From: Maritimibacter sp.
GTDB taxonomy: Bacteria; Pseudomonadota; Alphaproteobacteria; Rhodobacterales; Rhodobacteraceae
Direction: 5' to 3'
Assembly (NCBI GenBank): GCA_017792445.1
Contig: CP051232.1
Location: 2,268,001-2,332,000, forward strand
DNA: 64,000 nt
The position numbers and the translations under genes were made by a program. Shown in pieces: positions 25,344 to 35,060 of this stretch (within the stretch, counting starts at the first letter, position 1; each line of letters starts with the position of its first letter). The notes under the pieces were generated by a model that was not told the origin of the DNA, ran no database searches, and worked only from the letters and a program-made list of their open reading frames with translations.

Positions 25344-26798
25344 ATGCAGCCCGATTTGTCCTCTGCCCCGTCCACCGGCGCCGCTTCGGCCCCGGAACAC
25401 GCGGCGCGCAACCGGCTGGTGATCACGCTTCTGCTGGTCTCTGCCTTCACCGTGATCCTGAACGAGACGATCATGTCGGTCGCGCTGCCGCGTCTGATGG
25501 TCGACCTCGACGTGACCGCCAACGCCGCACAGTGGCTGACCACCGCGTTTCTCCTGACGATGGCGGTGGTGATCCCGATCACCGGCTTCCTGCTGCAACG
25601 GTTCCACACGCGGTTCGTGTTCACCCTCGCAATGAGCCTGTTCAGCGCGGGCACGCTGGTCTGCGCCGTGGCGCCCGGACTTGGTCTGCTGATCCTTGGT
25701 CGCGTGGTTCAGGCGATGGGCACCGCGATCATGATGCCGCTTCTGATGACCACGGTCATGAACCTTGTGCCGCCGGAAAGCCGGGGCCGCACGATGGGCA
25801 ACATCTCTATCGTGATTTCGGTCGCCCCGGCCATCGGGCCGACGATTTCGGGCATCATTCTGCACTACCTGCACTGGCGCTGGATGTTCATCCTCGTGCT
25901 GCCAATCGGACTGGGCGCGCTGGCGCTGGGCTGGGCGCGGCTGGTCAACGTGACCGAGCCGAAGAAGGCGCCGCTCGACGCGATCTCGGTGCCGCTGTCG
26001 GCCCTCGGGTTCGGCGGGCTGGTCTATGGCCTGTCCACCATCGGCGAAAGCCACGGCGGCGGCGGACCGGTTCCGGTCTGGCTGCCGCTGCTCGTCGGCG
26101 GGGCGGTGCTGGTCGTGTTCATCCTGCGGCAGCTGAAGCTGCGGGACCGGGCTCTGCTGAACCTGCACACCTTCACGGTGAAGGTCTTCACCGTTTCGGT
26201 GATCATGATGGGCTTCGCGATGATGGCGCTGTTCGGGATGATCATCCTGTTGCCGATCTACATGCAGAACGTCTTGGGGATGGAGCCTTTGACGGCGGGC
26301 CTTCTTTTGCTGCCGGGCGGCCTGATCATGGGGCTTCTGGCGCCGGGTGTCGGCCGCGCCTTCGACCGGGTCGGTGCGCGCAAGCTGGTGATCCCGGGAG
26401 CGACGCTGGTCAGCGCGGGCCTTTGGATCATGGCAAGCTTTGGCGTTGACACGGCAATGGTCTGGGTTCTTGCCGCGCACGTGGTGCTAAGCGTCGGGCT
26501 GGCGCTGCTGTTCACGCCGCTGTTCACCTCGTCGCTGGGCTCGCTTCCGCAGGACCTTTACTCGCATGGCAGCGCGGTGATCGGCACCGTGCAGCAGGTT
26601 GCGGGCGCGGCGGGCATCGCGCTGTTCGTGTCGATCATGTCGGTACGGATCGGAACCGAAATGGCTGCCGGAGCCGAGACGGTCGCCGCCACCGCAGCCG
26701 GCCTGCGCGCGGGCTTCGTGACCGGCGCGGTGATCTCGCTGCTGATGATCGCGGCTGCGTTCTTCGTGCGCCGCCCACCGGACCAGATGCCGGACTGA
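25344..26798 (+). CDS. MFS transporter, DHA2 (EmrB/QacA) family
   Basis: Inner-membrane H+-coupled transporter of 484 residues with about 14 membrane helices, the DHA2 arrangement. The family motifs are visible: FTVILNETIMSVALPRLM (motif D1-like), LTTAFLLTMAVVIPITGFL, the motif C-like VAPAIGPTISG and the second-half GGLIMGLLAPGVGRAFDRVG. Members usually export drugs or metabolites. It follows the P450 operon after a terminator, so it is probably transcribed separately; a role in exporting an intermediate is possible but unsupported. The ribosome site is weak. Confidence 0.9.
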   Translation: MQPDLSSAPSTGAASAPEHAARNRLVITLLLVSAFTVILNETIMSVALPRLMVDLDVTANAAQWLTTAFLLTMAVVIPITGFLLQRFHTRFVFTLAMSLFSAGTLVCAVAPGLGLLILGRVVQAMGTAIMMPLLMTTVMNLVPPESRGRTMGNISIVISVAPAIGPTISGIILHYLHWRWMFILVLPIGLGALALGWARLVNVTEPKKAPLDAISVPLSALGFGGLVYGLSTIGESHGGGGPVPVWLPLLVGGAVLVVFILRQLKLRDRALLNLHTFTVKVFTVSVIMMGFAMMALFGMIILLPIYMQNVLGMEPLTAGLLLLPGGLIMGLLAPGVGRAFDRVGARKLVIPGATLVSAGLWIMASFGVDTAMVWVLAAHVVLSVGLALLFTPLFTSSLGSLPQDLYSHGSAVIGTVQQVAGAAGIALFVSIMSVRIGTEMAAGAETVAATAAGLRAGFVTGAVISLLMIAAAFFVRRPPDQMPD

Positions 26799-26808
26799 CC
26801 GCTTCCGG

Positions 26809-27678
26809 TCAGACCGCAGACAGCCGGATCTCGGTGCCCCAGTCGTCGCTGTACACCGCAGCCTCGACCGGGGCGCGGCTTTGCAGGTCGACATAGGCGA
26901 GGCCGGTGAAACCCTCGGGCCGCATCGGTGCGCCGGCACTTTGCCATTGGTTCACCGCGATGTGGTGGTGGTAGCCGCCGGTGGACAGGAACACGGCGCC
27001 TTGCCGCGCACGCACCGCATCGAAGCCCATCTGCGTTTGCCACCAGTCCCCGGCCAACGTGGCGTCGCCGACTTTCAGGTGGACGTGGCCAACCACGGTG
27101 CCGGCGGGTGCGGTCTCCCACGGGATCGGCGCGGGGCCTGCTTCGGCCAGAAGCGAGTCGAAGTCGATCGCCTTGCTTGCCATCTCGACGCTGCCGTCGG
27201 TCCAGACCCAATCCGAGGCGGGACGGTCGGCGTAGATCTCGACGCCATTGCCTTCGGGGTCGGTCAGATAGATCGCCTCGCTGACGAGGTGATCGGCGAC
27301 GCCATCGACGGGAAACTGCTCGCGCATCGCGAACAGCACCCAACGGGCGAGGTCGCGGCGGGACGGCAGGAGGAACGCGGTGTGATAGAGACCGGCCTGC
27401 GTCGGGGGCGCGATGGTCAGGGCGGAGTCTTCCGTGATGTCCAGCAGGACGTCGCGGCCGTTGCCCATCGCGATCACGTTGCCCTCGCCGCCCATGCGCT
27501 GAAGGCCCACGCGCGCGGCGTACCAGTCGGCCATCGTCTCGGCGTCCTTTGCCCAAAGCCCGACCTTGCGGACACTCACCGGAGCGGACAGCGGCAGCAT
27601 CTCTTCGGCGGCGGAAAGGCTGCCGGGCAGGGCGGTGGCGGCGGCAGAGGCGAGAAGGGTACGGCGGGTCATCGGCAT
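26809..27678 (-). CDS. VOC family protein, two-domain (CatE/extradiol dioxygenase-like), exported
   Basis: 289 residues from ATG 27678, which follows GGAAAGAAG. The N-terminus MPMTRRTLLASAAATALPGS carries a twin-arginine-like signal, unusual for this family. Two VOC modules follow: the first (about 35-150) contains GLYHTAFLLPSR and DPEGNGVEIYADRP, the second (about 165-285) contains VGHVHLKVGDA and a histidine-rich STGGYHHHIAVNQW, with E-I-R-L near the end. The H/H/E metal ligands of extradiol-type enzymes are therefore plausible. The substrate is unknown. It lies 112 nt downstream of the GMC oxidoreductase gene on the same strand. Confidence 0.82.
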   Translation of the reverse strand: MPMTRRTLLASAAATALPGSLSAAEEMLPLSAPVSVRKVGLWAKDAETMADWYAARVGLQRMGGEGNVIAMGNGRDVLLDITEDSALTIAPPTQAGLYHTAFLLPSRRDLARWVLFAMREQFPVDGVADHLVSEAIYLTDPEGNGVEIYADRPASDWVWTDGSVEMASKAIDFDSLLAEAGPAPIPWETAPAGTVVGHVHLKVGDATLAGDWWQTQMGFDAVRARQGAVFLSTGGYHHHIAVNQWQSAGAPMRPEGFTGLAYVDLQSRAPVEAAVYSDDWGTEIRLSAV

Positions 27679-27790
27679 CGGTGCTTCTTTCCGGGGTCCA
27701 GTCTGCCCACAGGATTGCCCGTCTTGCCCGCCAACACCACACGCACCGGCGCACATCCGGGTTCCGTCGTGCGCACCAATGGTTGCTGGA

Positions 27791-29341
27791 TCAGCCGGCC
27801 CCCAGCGCGGAGGCGATCTTCTCTCCCCCCATCGCGCCGATCAGGACCGAAGGCGCATTGGTGTTGCCGCTGACGATCCGCGGCATGATCGAAGCGTCGG
27901 CGACCGAAAGGCCCTCGACCGCGTGCACGGCCATCGTGGCCGGGTTCACCACCGCCATTCCATCGGTGCCCATCTTGGCGGTGCCGACCGGATGATAGAT
28001 CGAATCCGCCGTGGCGCGCACCACCGCGTCCAGATCGGCGTCCGACGTCTTGGACGGTCCGGGCCGCAGTTCCTCGCCCGCGATGGCGGCCAGCGCAGGC
28101 TGCTGGCAAAGCTCGCGCAGAAATCGCAGCCCCTCGCGCAGCGCGGTCACATCCGCCTCGGCGGCAAGGTAGTTCGGGTCGATCAGCGGTTTCGCCGCCG
28201 GATCCGCCGAAGCGAGCCGCAGCCGCCCCCGGCTTTCGGGCTGAAGCTGGGTCACGTCGATCGCGAAGCCGTGCCCTCGGTCGTCGGCGGTGGCGCCGTC
28301 GAAGGCCAGCGCGTTGATGAAATGCAACTGCGTATCGGGCGGGCCGTCCGTTCCGTCCAGCCGTAGAAACGCACCGGCCTCCAGCCCTTGCTGCCGCCCG
28401 ACGCCCTGTTTCGTCAGCAGCCATTGCGCGCCGACCATCAGGTTGTTCGGAAACTTCGCGTGGTCCCACAGCGACAGGGGGCGGGTCATGCGGTGTTTGA
28501 CCTTCACCTCGAGGTGATCGTGAAGGTTCTCGCCCACGCCGGGCAGGTCGGCCCGGACCGCGATACCCTGCTCGGCAAGATGGTGGGCGGGGCCGATGCC
28601 CGACAGCATCAGGATCTGCGGCGTACCGATCGCGCCCGCGGCCAGCACGACGTGCCCGGCCTGAAGCGTTTCCTCATCGCGACCGTCTGCAACGCGGACG
28701 CCGCGCACCCGTCCGACGCCCGCGAGGCCAAGCACCTTCGCGCCGGTCCGTACGGTCAGGTTCGCGCGGCCCTTGGCCAGCGCCAGATAAGCCGCCGCAG
28801 CGCTGCGCCGTTTGCCGTCTTTCACGTTCAGGCGGAACATGCCGAAGCCCCACTGGCGGCCCTCGACGTCGTCGAAAATCGGGAACCCCATCTCTCCGCC
28901 CGCCGCGACGAAGGCCGCATAGGCTTCGGACCCGCTGTCGGGCATCGATGGGTCCAGCGTCGCCTTCACCTGCGCCAGCGCCGGTTCGACCGCGTTCCAT
29001 CCCCAGCCGGTACAGCCTGCGGCCTCCCATGCGTCGTAGTCAGAGGGGTGCCCCTCGACATAGACCATCGCGTTGATGCCGGACGAGCCGCCCAGCACCT
29101 TGCCGCGCGGGACATACAGGCGGCGGCCGTCCATGTGGTGTTGCGGGACCGTCTCGTAGTGCCAGTTGAACCGGGGGTGGGCGATGGCCTTTGCGACGCC
29201 CGCGGGCATCTGCAGAAACGGGTGGCGGTCCGTCGGGCCCGCTTCGAGCAGCAGAACCTTGCAGGCGGGGTCGCGCGACAGCCGCTCGGCCAGCGCGCAC
29301 CCGGCGCTGCCTGCACCGATGACGATGATGTCGTGGGTCAC
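27791..29341 (-). CDS. GMC family FAD-dependent alcohol oxidoreductase (choline dehydrogenase-like)
   Basis: 516 residues from a GTG that overlaps the stop of the MetX-like gene by 4 nt. The FAD-binding motif [18 protein letters not shown], the GMC signature [20 protein letters not shown] and the C-terminal [11 protein letters not shown]...GNTNAP region with the catalytic His are intact. Members oxidise alcohols such as choline or long-chain and aromatic alcohols. Coupling to a hydrolase and a glutamine amidotransferase, back to back with tmm and tdm, suggests a role in amine or amino-alcohol breakdown, but no betaine aldehyde dehydrogenase is near. Confidence 0.88.
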   Translation of the reverse strand: MTHDIIVIGAGSAGCALAERLSRDPACKVLLLEAGPTDRHPFLQMPAGVAKAIAHPRFNWHYETVPQHHMDGRRLYVPRGKVLGGSSGINAMVYVEGHPSDYDAWEAAGCTGWGWNAVEPALAQVKATLDPSMPDSGSEAYAAFVAAGGEMGFPIFDDVEGRQWGFGMFRLNVKDGKRRSAAAAYLALAKGRANLTVRTGAKVLGLAGVGRVRGVRVADGRDEETLQAGHVVLAAGAIGTPQILMLSGIGPAHHLAEQGIAVRADLPGVGENLHDHLEVKVKHRMTRPLSLWDHAKFPNNLMVGAQWLLTKQGVGRQQGLEAGAFLRLDGTDGPPDTQLHFINALAFDGATADDRGHGFAIDVTQLQPESRGRLRLASADPAAKPLIDPNYLAAEADVTALREGLRFLRELCQQPALAAIAGEELRPGPSKTSDADLDAVVRATADSIYHPVGTAKMGTDGMAVVNPATMAVHAVEGLSVADASIMPRIVSGNTNAPSVLIGAMGGEKIASALGAG

Positions 29342-30345
29342 GCCAGAAGCTCTATCAGCGCGGCGTCGACAAAGGCCGTATCCTCGGCTGCGCGCCCGCC
29401 GCCGGCATAGTGGCCCCACACCGACTCGATCACGCGCAGTTCCGCGTTGGGCATCTGCGCGACCTCGGCGGCGTTGTCTTCGGGCGGGAAGTAGAAGTCG
29501 GTGCGCCCCGGCATAATGATCGCTTTCGCGGTGATCGACCCCAGCGCGGCGGCGCGGTCGCCTTCATAGATCGGGTTGTCCGAGATATCGCATGCCTGCC
29601 ACGTCGCGATCAGCGACAGCATGTCGTTGGCGTCTCGGGGGAAGTAGGCCCCGTCCCATGCGCGTTTCAGATAGTCCTCCAGCGACGAGAACCCCAACTC
29701 ACGCCACATCTCCCGGCGATACCATTCCTGCGACAGCGCCCAGCCTGCCCAGACTCGGCCCTGCGCCGTGAAGCCGCGCCAGGGCTGTTCCTTGTAATAG
29801 CCGTTCATCCACGCGGGGTCGGTGATCAGCGCGTATTTCACGCCTTCAAGGAAGACGTGGGTGTGCGGTGCGGTGATCGCCTGACCGCAGAAGCACGACA
29901 TGGCGCGCACCCGGTCCGGGAAGATCGCCGCCCAGTGATAGGACTGCTGACCGCCCATCGACCAGCCGCAGACCAGACGGATTTCCTCGATCCCCCACAG
30001 GTCCTTCAACATGCGTTCCTGCAGGATGACGTTGTCGTAGTGCGTCACCAGCGGAAAGTCCGGGCCGCCCAGTGGGGCGGGGGTGTTCGAGGGCGAAGAC
30101 GACGCGCCGTTGCCCAAAGTGTTCGGCACGATGATGAAGTATTTGGTCGGGTCCAGCGCCTTGCCCTCGCCGATCAGCGGCGGCTGTTCGTTGTGGGTCC
30201 CGGCATAGCGGGTGGGGTAGACGATCACGTTGTCCTTCGCGGCGTTCAGTTCGCCGTAGGTGACATAGGCGATTTTCGCGTCGGGCAGGGTCAGGCCGGA
30301 TTGCAGGACGAAGGCGCCCGCGTCGTAGATCTTCGCTTCGGTCAT
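29338..30345 (-). CDS. Alpha/beta hydrolase, homoserine O-acetyltransferase (MetX)-like
   Basis: 335 residues; its ATG overlaps the amidotransferase stop (ATGA) and its TGA overlaps the GMC start (GTGA). The fold shows the MetX-type opening LPDAKIAYVTYGELNAAKDN, the nucleophile elbow CGWSMGGQQSYHW, the acid loop GRTDFYFPPEDN and the His region ESVWGHYAGGG, so the Ser-Asp-His triad is intact. True MetX would be involved in methionine synthesis; here the catabolic operon argues for a hydrolase or acyltransferase on another substrate. Gene names based on MetX should be avoided. Confidence 0.82.
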   Translation of the reverse strand: MTEAKIYDAGAFVLQSGLTLPDAKIAYVTYGELNAAKDNVIVYPTRYAGTHNEQPPLIGEGKALDPTKYFIIVPNTLGNGASSSPSNTPAPLGGPDFPLVTHYDNVILQERMLKDLWGIEEIRLVCGWSMGGQQSYHWAAIFPDRVRAMSCFCGQAITAPHTHVFLEGVKYALITDPAWMNGYYKEQPWRGFTAQGRVWAGWALSQEWYRREMWRELGFSSLEDYLKRAWDGAYFPRDANDMLSLIATWQACDISDNPIYEGDRAAALGSITAKAIIMPGRTDFYFPPEDNAAEVAQMPNAELRVIESVWGHYAGGGRAAEDTAFVDAALIELLA

Positions 30346-31064
30346 GCGGGCACCTCGCTGGCGATGCCGACCTGCCGGCACCAGTTGTCGAACAGGGTTC
30401 TGGCGTTGCGTTCCAACTCGGGCATCCGGTCGGCGACATCGGCTGTCAGGCGCTCGGCTCCGCCCGGTCCCAGTTTCTCGGCCAGCACGATGGCGGCGGC
30501 GGGGATCGCGGCCCAGTCGGCGACGACGTCGGGGCCGACCTCGGGATGGCTTTGCATCGAGAACGCGCGGGGGCCGTATTGGATGGCGTGCACGGCGCAA
30601 TCATCGGACTTCGCCACGCAGGTCGCGCCGGGCGGCAGGGACGTTACCTCGACCCCGTGCCAGATCAGGACCGGAAACGCGGGCGGCAGGTCAGTGAGGA
30701 ACGGCGAGGGCGCGGTGACCTTCACGTCCAGCACGCCGATCTCGGCGCCGCCAAGCGCACAGCTTCCCCCAAGCGCTTCTGCCATCAGTTGATGGCCAAG
30801 ACAGATCCCGAAGGCGGGCAACGCGCGGTCCCGAACAGCCTCGCGGATGAAGCGTTTCTCGTCGATCAGCCACGGATGGATGTCTTCCTGAAACACGTCC
30901 ATCGCGCCGCCGAGGATCCACAGGGCATCGACGTCGTCCAGCGGCGGCAGTTCGTCCTGGCCCAGCATGACCACCGTCATCCGGTGCCCGGCGTCGGCGA
31001 TCATCGGCGCGAACAGCGCCAGATGCGCGGTCGGCTCGTGTTGAAGGATAACGAAATGTGCCAA
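30342..31064 (-). CDS. Class I glutamine amidotransferase-like protein
   Basis: 240 residues from a TTG with GAGGGG seven bases upstream; this matches the family N-terminus (HFVILQHEP). The GATase1 triad is present: nucleophile Cys in [16 protein letters not shown], then His and Glu in MQSHPEVG. It has no fused synthetase domain and no partner ammonia acceptor nearby, so it could be a stand-alone gamma-glutamyl hydrolase; the known precedent in this fold is PuuD of the putrescine pathway. It is first in the GATase-MetX-like-GMC operon and diverges from tmm. Confidence 0.8.
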   Translation of the reverse strand: MAHFVILQHEPTAHLALFAPMIADAGHRMTVVMLGQDELPPLDDVDALWILGGAMDVFQEDIHPWLIDEKRFIREAVRDRALPAFGICLGHQLMAEALGGSCALGGAEIGVLDVKVTAPSPFLTDLPPAFPVLIWHGVEVTSLPPGATCVAKSDDCAVHAIQYGPRAFSMQSHPEVGPDVVADWAAIPAAAIVLAEKLGPGGAERLTADVADRMPELERNARTLFDNWCRQVGIASEVPA

Positions 31065-31163
31065 GCTGCCCCTCGACTGTGCGGCTGCCCGCCAAATGGG
31101 CAGCAATCCCGTGTTGAGCTTGAAAGTCCCACTCAAAACTGGCCGCCGCAAGAATTTTTGTTG

Positions 31164-31185
31164 CCTGAGAGTGAAAATTTTCGAC
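31164..31185 (+). promoter_or_regulatory. Putative operator copy 3 (tmm / GATase operon)
   Basis: CCTGAGAGTGAA followed by AATTTTCGAC, 37-58 nt before the tmm ATG at 31222. The first 12 bases equal those of the amt-side site. The 157-nt region also serves the divergent amidotransferase operon. Confidence 0.55.
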
Positions 31186-31221
31186 CATGAGGAAAACATG
31201 GGCCAACAGGGATATTTTGCC

Positions 31222-32577
31222 ATGCGGATATGCGTGATCGGAGCGGGGCCGTCCGGGCTTGCACAGCTAAGAGCCTTCCAGTCGGCGAAAATGAAGGGCG
31301 AGGAGATCCCCGAGATCGTCTGCTATGAAAAGCAGGCAGATTGGGGCGGTCTGTGGCGGTACGACTGGCGCACCGGCGTCGACGAGTACGGCAACCCCTG
31401 CCACGGCTCGATGTACCGCTATTTGTGGTCGAACGGTCCGAAAGAGGGTCTGGAATTCGCGGACTATTCCTTTGACGAGCATTTCGGCAAGCCGATCGCC
31501 AGCTATCCGCCGCGCGCCGTGCTGTTCGACTATATCGAGGGGCGGGTGAAGGCCGCCGGGGTCCGCGACTGGATCAAGTTCTCGACCGTCGTGCGCGACG
31601 TGACCTTTGACGAGACGACCGGCCTGTTCTCGGTCGTTGCGCGGGACGGCGAGACCGACACCGAGACGCGCGAGACCTTCGACCATGTGATCGTCGCGAC
31701 TGGCCACTTCTCGGTTCCGAATGTGCCGTATTATCCGGGCTTCGAGACTTTCAACGGCCGTGTCCTGCACGCCCACGACTTCCGCGACGCGCGCGAGTTC
31801 GCCGGTAAGGACATCCTGATCCTCGGCACCTCCTACTCGGCCGAGGACATCGGGTCTCAGTGCTGGAAATACGGTGCGAACTCGATCACCGTCGCGCACC
31901 GGACGGCGCCGATGGGATACGACTGGCCAGAGAACTGGCAAGAGGTCCCGGCGCTGGTGAAGGTCGAAGGCAAGACCGCGTATTTCAAGGACGGCACCAG
32001 CAAGGACGTCGACGCGATCATCCTGTGTACCGGGTACAAGCACCACTTCCCGTTCCTGCCCGACTCGCTGCGTCTGAAGACGGCGAACCGGCTGGCGGCA
32101 AGCGATCTTTACAAGGGCGTCGTCTGGGTCAAGAACCCCAAGCTGTTCTACCTCGGCATGCAGGACCAGTGGTTCACCTTCAACATGTTCGACGCGCAGG
32201 CATGGTGGGTACGGGACTGCGTCATGGGCAAGATCGCCCTGCCGGACGCCGCCGCGATGGAAGCGGATTGGAAGAAACGTCAGGATGACGAAGACGCGGT
32301 ACCCGACGACTACGGTGCGATCGTCTATCAGGGCGACTACGTGAAGGAACTGATCGCCGAGACCGATTATCCCTCGTTCAACGTGGACGGCGCGAACGAG
32401 GCGTTCTTCCAGTGGAAGAAGCACAAGAAGAAGGGGATCATGAACTTCCGCAACTACGGCTACGTCTCGCCGCTGACTGGCACGATGGCGCCGCCGCATC
32501 ACACGCCGTGGAAGGATGCGCTGGACGACTCGCTGGAAAGCTATCTGGCCGAGCCGGAAACGGTCCCGGGCGAGTAG
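31222..32577 (+). CDS. tmm: Trimethylamine monooxygenase
   Basis: Flavin-containing monooxygenase that oxidises trimethylamine to TMAO with NADPH and O2. 451 residues from [12 protein letters not shown]; an ATG at 31198 with GAGGAAAAC upstream would add eight residues. The FAD motif GAGPSG (7-12), the FMO fingerprint [11 protein letters not shown], the NADPH motif [11 protein letters not shown] (from 202) and [22 protein letters not shown] all closely match characterised marine Tmm enzymes, as do [18 protein letters not shown] and [20 protein letters not shown]. It is followed after 1 nt by tdm, so the two act as one unit. Confidence 0.96.
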   Translation: MRICVIGAGPSGLAQLRAFQSAKMKGEEIPEIVCYEKQADWGGLWRYDWRTGVDEYGNPCHGSMYRYLWSNGPKEGLEFADYSFDEHFGKPIASYPPRAVLFDYIEGRVKAAGVRDWIKFSTVVRDVTFDETTGLFSVVARDGETDTETRETFDHVIVATGHFSVPNVPYYPGFETFNGRVLHAHDFRDAREFAGKDILILGTSYSAEDIGSQCWKYGANSITVAHRTAPMGYDWPENWQEVPALVKVEGKTAYFKDGTSKDVDAIILCTGYKHHFPFLPDSLRLKTANRLAASDLYKGVVWVKNPKLFYLGMQDQWFTFNMFDAQAWWVRDCVMGKIALPDAAAMEADWKKRQDDEDAVPDDYGAIVYQGDYVKELIAETDYPSFNVDGANEAFFQWKKHKKKGIMNFRNYGYVSPLTGTMAPPHHTPWKDALDDSLESYLAEPETVPGE

Positions 32578-32578
32578 C

Positions 32579-34927
32579 ATGGGGCTGGAAGCGCCTTTCG
32601 CGCGGTCGGGCGTCGTCGCGCCCGGCCTGCCGGTTCTTCCGCCGGGGGTCGAGCGGCTTCCGGTGCCGGGTGGCGGCAGCCGCGCGGTCGAGATCCGGGC
32701 AGGCGACGAGATCACGCTGGTCGACCGCGAGGGCGGGCAACGCGCTGAGGTCGTGGCCTTTCGCCCTGACGGTCGCTGCGACGCCGGGCTGATCGGCAAG
32801 GCGGCGGACTGGGTGCCGGACGGGCTGCGCCGGTCGCTGGACAGCCAGTCGGGTCGCTTGGTGCGGCGTGCGCTGGAGCGGGCGGGTTTCGATCTGGGCG
32901 CGGCGCTGGGCGTGGCGGCGTTCGGGCCGGAAAGCCGGCCGAACGACAGCGTGACATGGATCGCGGCGGGCGATGGTCTGCTGATCGTCGCCGCGCCGGG
33001 CGGTCCGATGTCGCCAGCAGCCAATGACACGCCGACCGATATCCTGCTGTACCTGCGCCGAGCCGATGCGGGCGAGGCGCGGACCCGCCATGCGCCCCCC
33101 GATCCGCTGGCGGACCCGGTGCTGGACGTCAACATCCAGCCCGGCGATGCCTATGTCTACGAGGTGCCGGCGGGGACGTGGATCCAGATCCTCGACGTGC
33201 AGGGGCGCGAATGCTCGGACTTTCAGGCGTTCTCGAAACGTGCGCTGGACGCCGGCATCGACCGCGAGATCGACCCGACCGCGACCCGGACGATGACCGG
33301 CACGGCCTATCCCATGCCGGGCCTGCACTCGAAATTCTGGAACGTCGATTTCGAGCCTCTGGTCGAAGTCGTGCAGGACACCGTCGGTCGGCACGATACC
33401 TTCGGTCTGGCTTGTACCTCGCGCTACTACGAGGACATGGGCTATTTCGGGCACCGCAACTGCACCGACAACATCAATACGGGCCTTGCGGCCTACGGCG
33501 TCCGGCCCCGCGCGGGATGGCCCGCGATCAACTTCTTCTTCAACACGATGATCGACGCGGATCACGGGATCGTCGGCGACGAACCGTGGTCGCGGCCCGG
33601 CGACTACGTGATGGTGCGGGCGCTGACTGACCTCGTCTGCGTGTCGACCGCCTGTCCCGACGACATAGATCCGGCCAACGGCTGGAACCCGACCGATATC
33701 CAGCTGCGCACCTACCGGCCCGAAGAGAGTTTCCAGCGGGCTATCGGGTGGCGCAAGCGACCGGAGGACGATGTGGAAATGACCAAGGAAACCGGGTTCC
33801 ACGAGTGTTTCGCCCAGCACACCCGGGATTTTGTCGAATACCAAGGCTATTGGCTGGCGAATGCCACGCGCGCGGGCTGGCAGGAGGAATACTGGGCCTG
33901 CCGCGAGAAAGCGGCGATCATGGATCTGTCGCCCCTGCGCAAGTACGAGGTGACGGGCCCCGATGCAGAAGCCCTGCTTCAGGCCTGCGTGACGCGGAAC
34001 ATAGCCAAGCTTGCGGTGGGGCAGGTGGTCTATACCGCCGTCTGCGCCCAGCATGGCGGGATGATCGACGACGGCACGGTGTTCCGCATGTCCGACCACG
34101 CCTTCCGCTGGATTGGCGGCACCGACGACAGCGGTCTGTTCCTGCGTGAACAGGCCGAGGCGCTGGGACTGAACGCCCATGTCCGGAACTCCACCGACCA
34201 GCTGTGCAACGTCGCGGTGCAAGGACGGCTGAGCCGCGAGATTCTGGCCGAGGTGTTCTGGACGCCGCCGGACCGGCCGACGGTCGAGGAACTGGGCTGG
34301 TTCCGCTTTACCATCGCCCGGATCGGCGGATTTGAAGGGGTGCCGGTGATGATCAGCCGGACGGGCTATACCGGCGAGCTGGGCTATGAGGTCTTTTGCC
34401 ACCCGAAGGACGCGCCCGCCGTGTGGGATGCGATCTGGGCTGCGGGCGCTCCGAAGGGGATGGTGCCGCTGGGCCTGACGGCGCTGGACGTGTTGCGCGT
34501 CGAGGCGGGGCTGGCCTTTGCGGGCCACGAGTTCGACGACCAGACCGATCCGTTCGAGGCCGGCATCGGCTTCACCGTGCCGCTCAAATCCAAGGAGGAC
34601 GACTTCGTCGGCCGCGCCGCGCTGGAGGCCCGCAAGGCCAGCCCGCAACGGCGGCTGGTCGGGCTGGAACTGGAGGGGCGTGAGGTTCCGTCGCACGGCG
34701 ATTGCGTGCGGGTGGGCCGGGTTCAGGTCGGGGTTGTCACCTCGGCCGTGTGGTCTCCGATCCTGAAGAAGGTCATTGCGCTGGCGCGGGTGAACACGCC
34801 GCACGGCACAGAGGGAGAGGTGCTGGAGATCGGCCGGCTCGACGGGCATCAGAAGCGTCTGCCCGCAAGGGTCGTCCCGTTCCCGCATTTCGACCCGAGC
34901 AAGAGCCGGGCGAAGGGCGAGTACTGA
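32579..34927 (+). CDS. tdm: Trimethylamine N-oxide demethylase
   Basis: Splits TMAO into dimethylamine and formaldehyde. 782 residues. A divergent N-terminal part is followed by a DUF1989 domain (about 180-370) with the conserved cysteines in QGRECSDFQAF, YFGHRNCTDNINTG and VSTACPDD that hold Zn in the characterised enzyme. The C-terminal half (about 400-775) is a GcvT-type tetrahydrofolate-binding domain (EEYWACREKAAIMDLSPL, RTGYTGELGYEVFCHP, LGLTALDVLRVEAGLAFAGHEF), thought to capture the formaldehyde. It starts 1 nt after the tmm stop. No DMA monooxygenase genes follow. Confidence 0.96.
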   Translation: MGLEAPFARSGVVAPGLPVLPPGVERLPVPGGGSRAVEIRAGDEITLVDREGGQRAEVVAFRPDGRCDAGLIGKAADWVPDGLRRSLDSQSGRLVRRALERAGFDLGAALGVAAFGPESRPNDSVTWIAAGDGLLIVAAPGGPMSPAANDTPTDILLYLRRADAGEARTRHAPPDPLADPVLDVNIQPGDAYVYEVPAGTWIQILDVQGRECSDFQAFSKRALDAGIDREIDPTATRTMTGTAYPMPGLHSKFWNVDFEPLVEVVQDTVGRHDTFGLACTSRYYEDMGYFGHRNCTDNINTGLAAYGVRPRAGWPAINFFFNTMIDADHGIVGDEPWSRPGDYVMVRALTDLVCVSTACPDDIDPANGWNPTDIQLRTYRPEESFQRAIGWRKRPEDDVEMTKETGFHECFAQHTRDFVEYQGYWLANATRAGWQEEYWACREKAAIMDLSPLRKYEVTGPDAEALLQACVTRNIAKLAVGQVVYTAVCAQHGGMIDDGTVFRMSDHAFRWIGGTDDSGLFLREQAEALGLNAHVRNSTDQLCNVAVQGRLSREILAEVFWTPPDRPTVEELGWFRFTIARIGGFEGVPVMISRTGYTGELGYEVFCHPKDAPAVWDAIWAAGAPKGMVPLGLTALDVLRVEAGLAFAGHEFDDQTDPFEAGIGFTVPLKSKEDDFVGRAALEARKASPQRRLVGLELEGREVPSHGDCVRVGRVQVGVVTSAVWSPILKKVIALARVNTPHGTEGEVLEIGRLDGHQKRLPARVVPFPHFDPSKSRAKGEY

Positions 34928-35060
34928 TATTGGCTCGGCGGTCTAAAGCGACCACATCGCCTGCGCCGAGCGAGGGGTTATCGTCTCACGTGCGACAACC
35001 CACGGGCGGCCAACGAGCCACGTGTGAGATGGGATGAGACAAAGGCCTGTCCTGCGGATC

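Noticed and set aside
29338-30345. Homoserine O-acetyltransferase (metX) of methionine synthesis
   Set aside because: The fold and triad fit, but the operon is catabolic and coupled to a GMC oxidoreductase and an amidotransferase; no methionine gene is near.
34980-35035. Inverted repeat (TCTCACGTG ... CACGTGTGAGA) as a tdm-gltS terminator
   Set aside because: The arms pair only with a bulge and there is no T-run on either strand, so it was not listed as a terminator.
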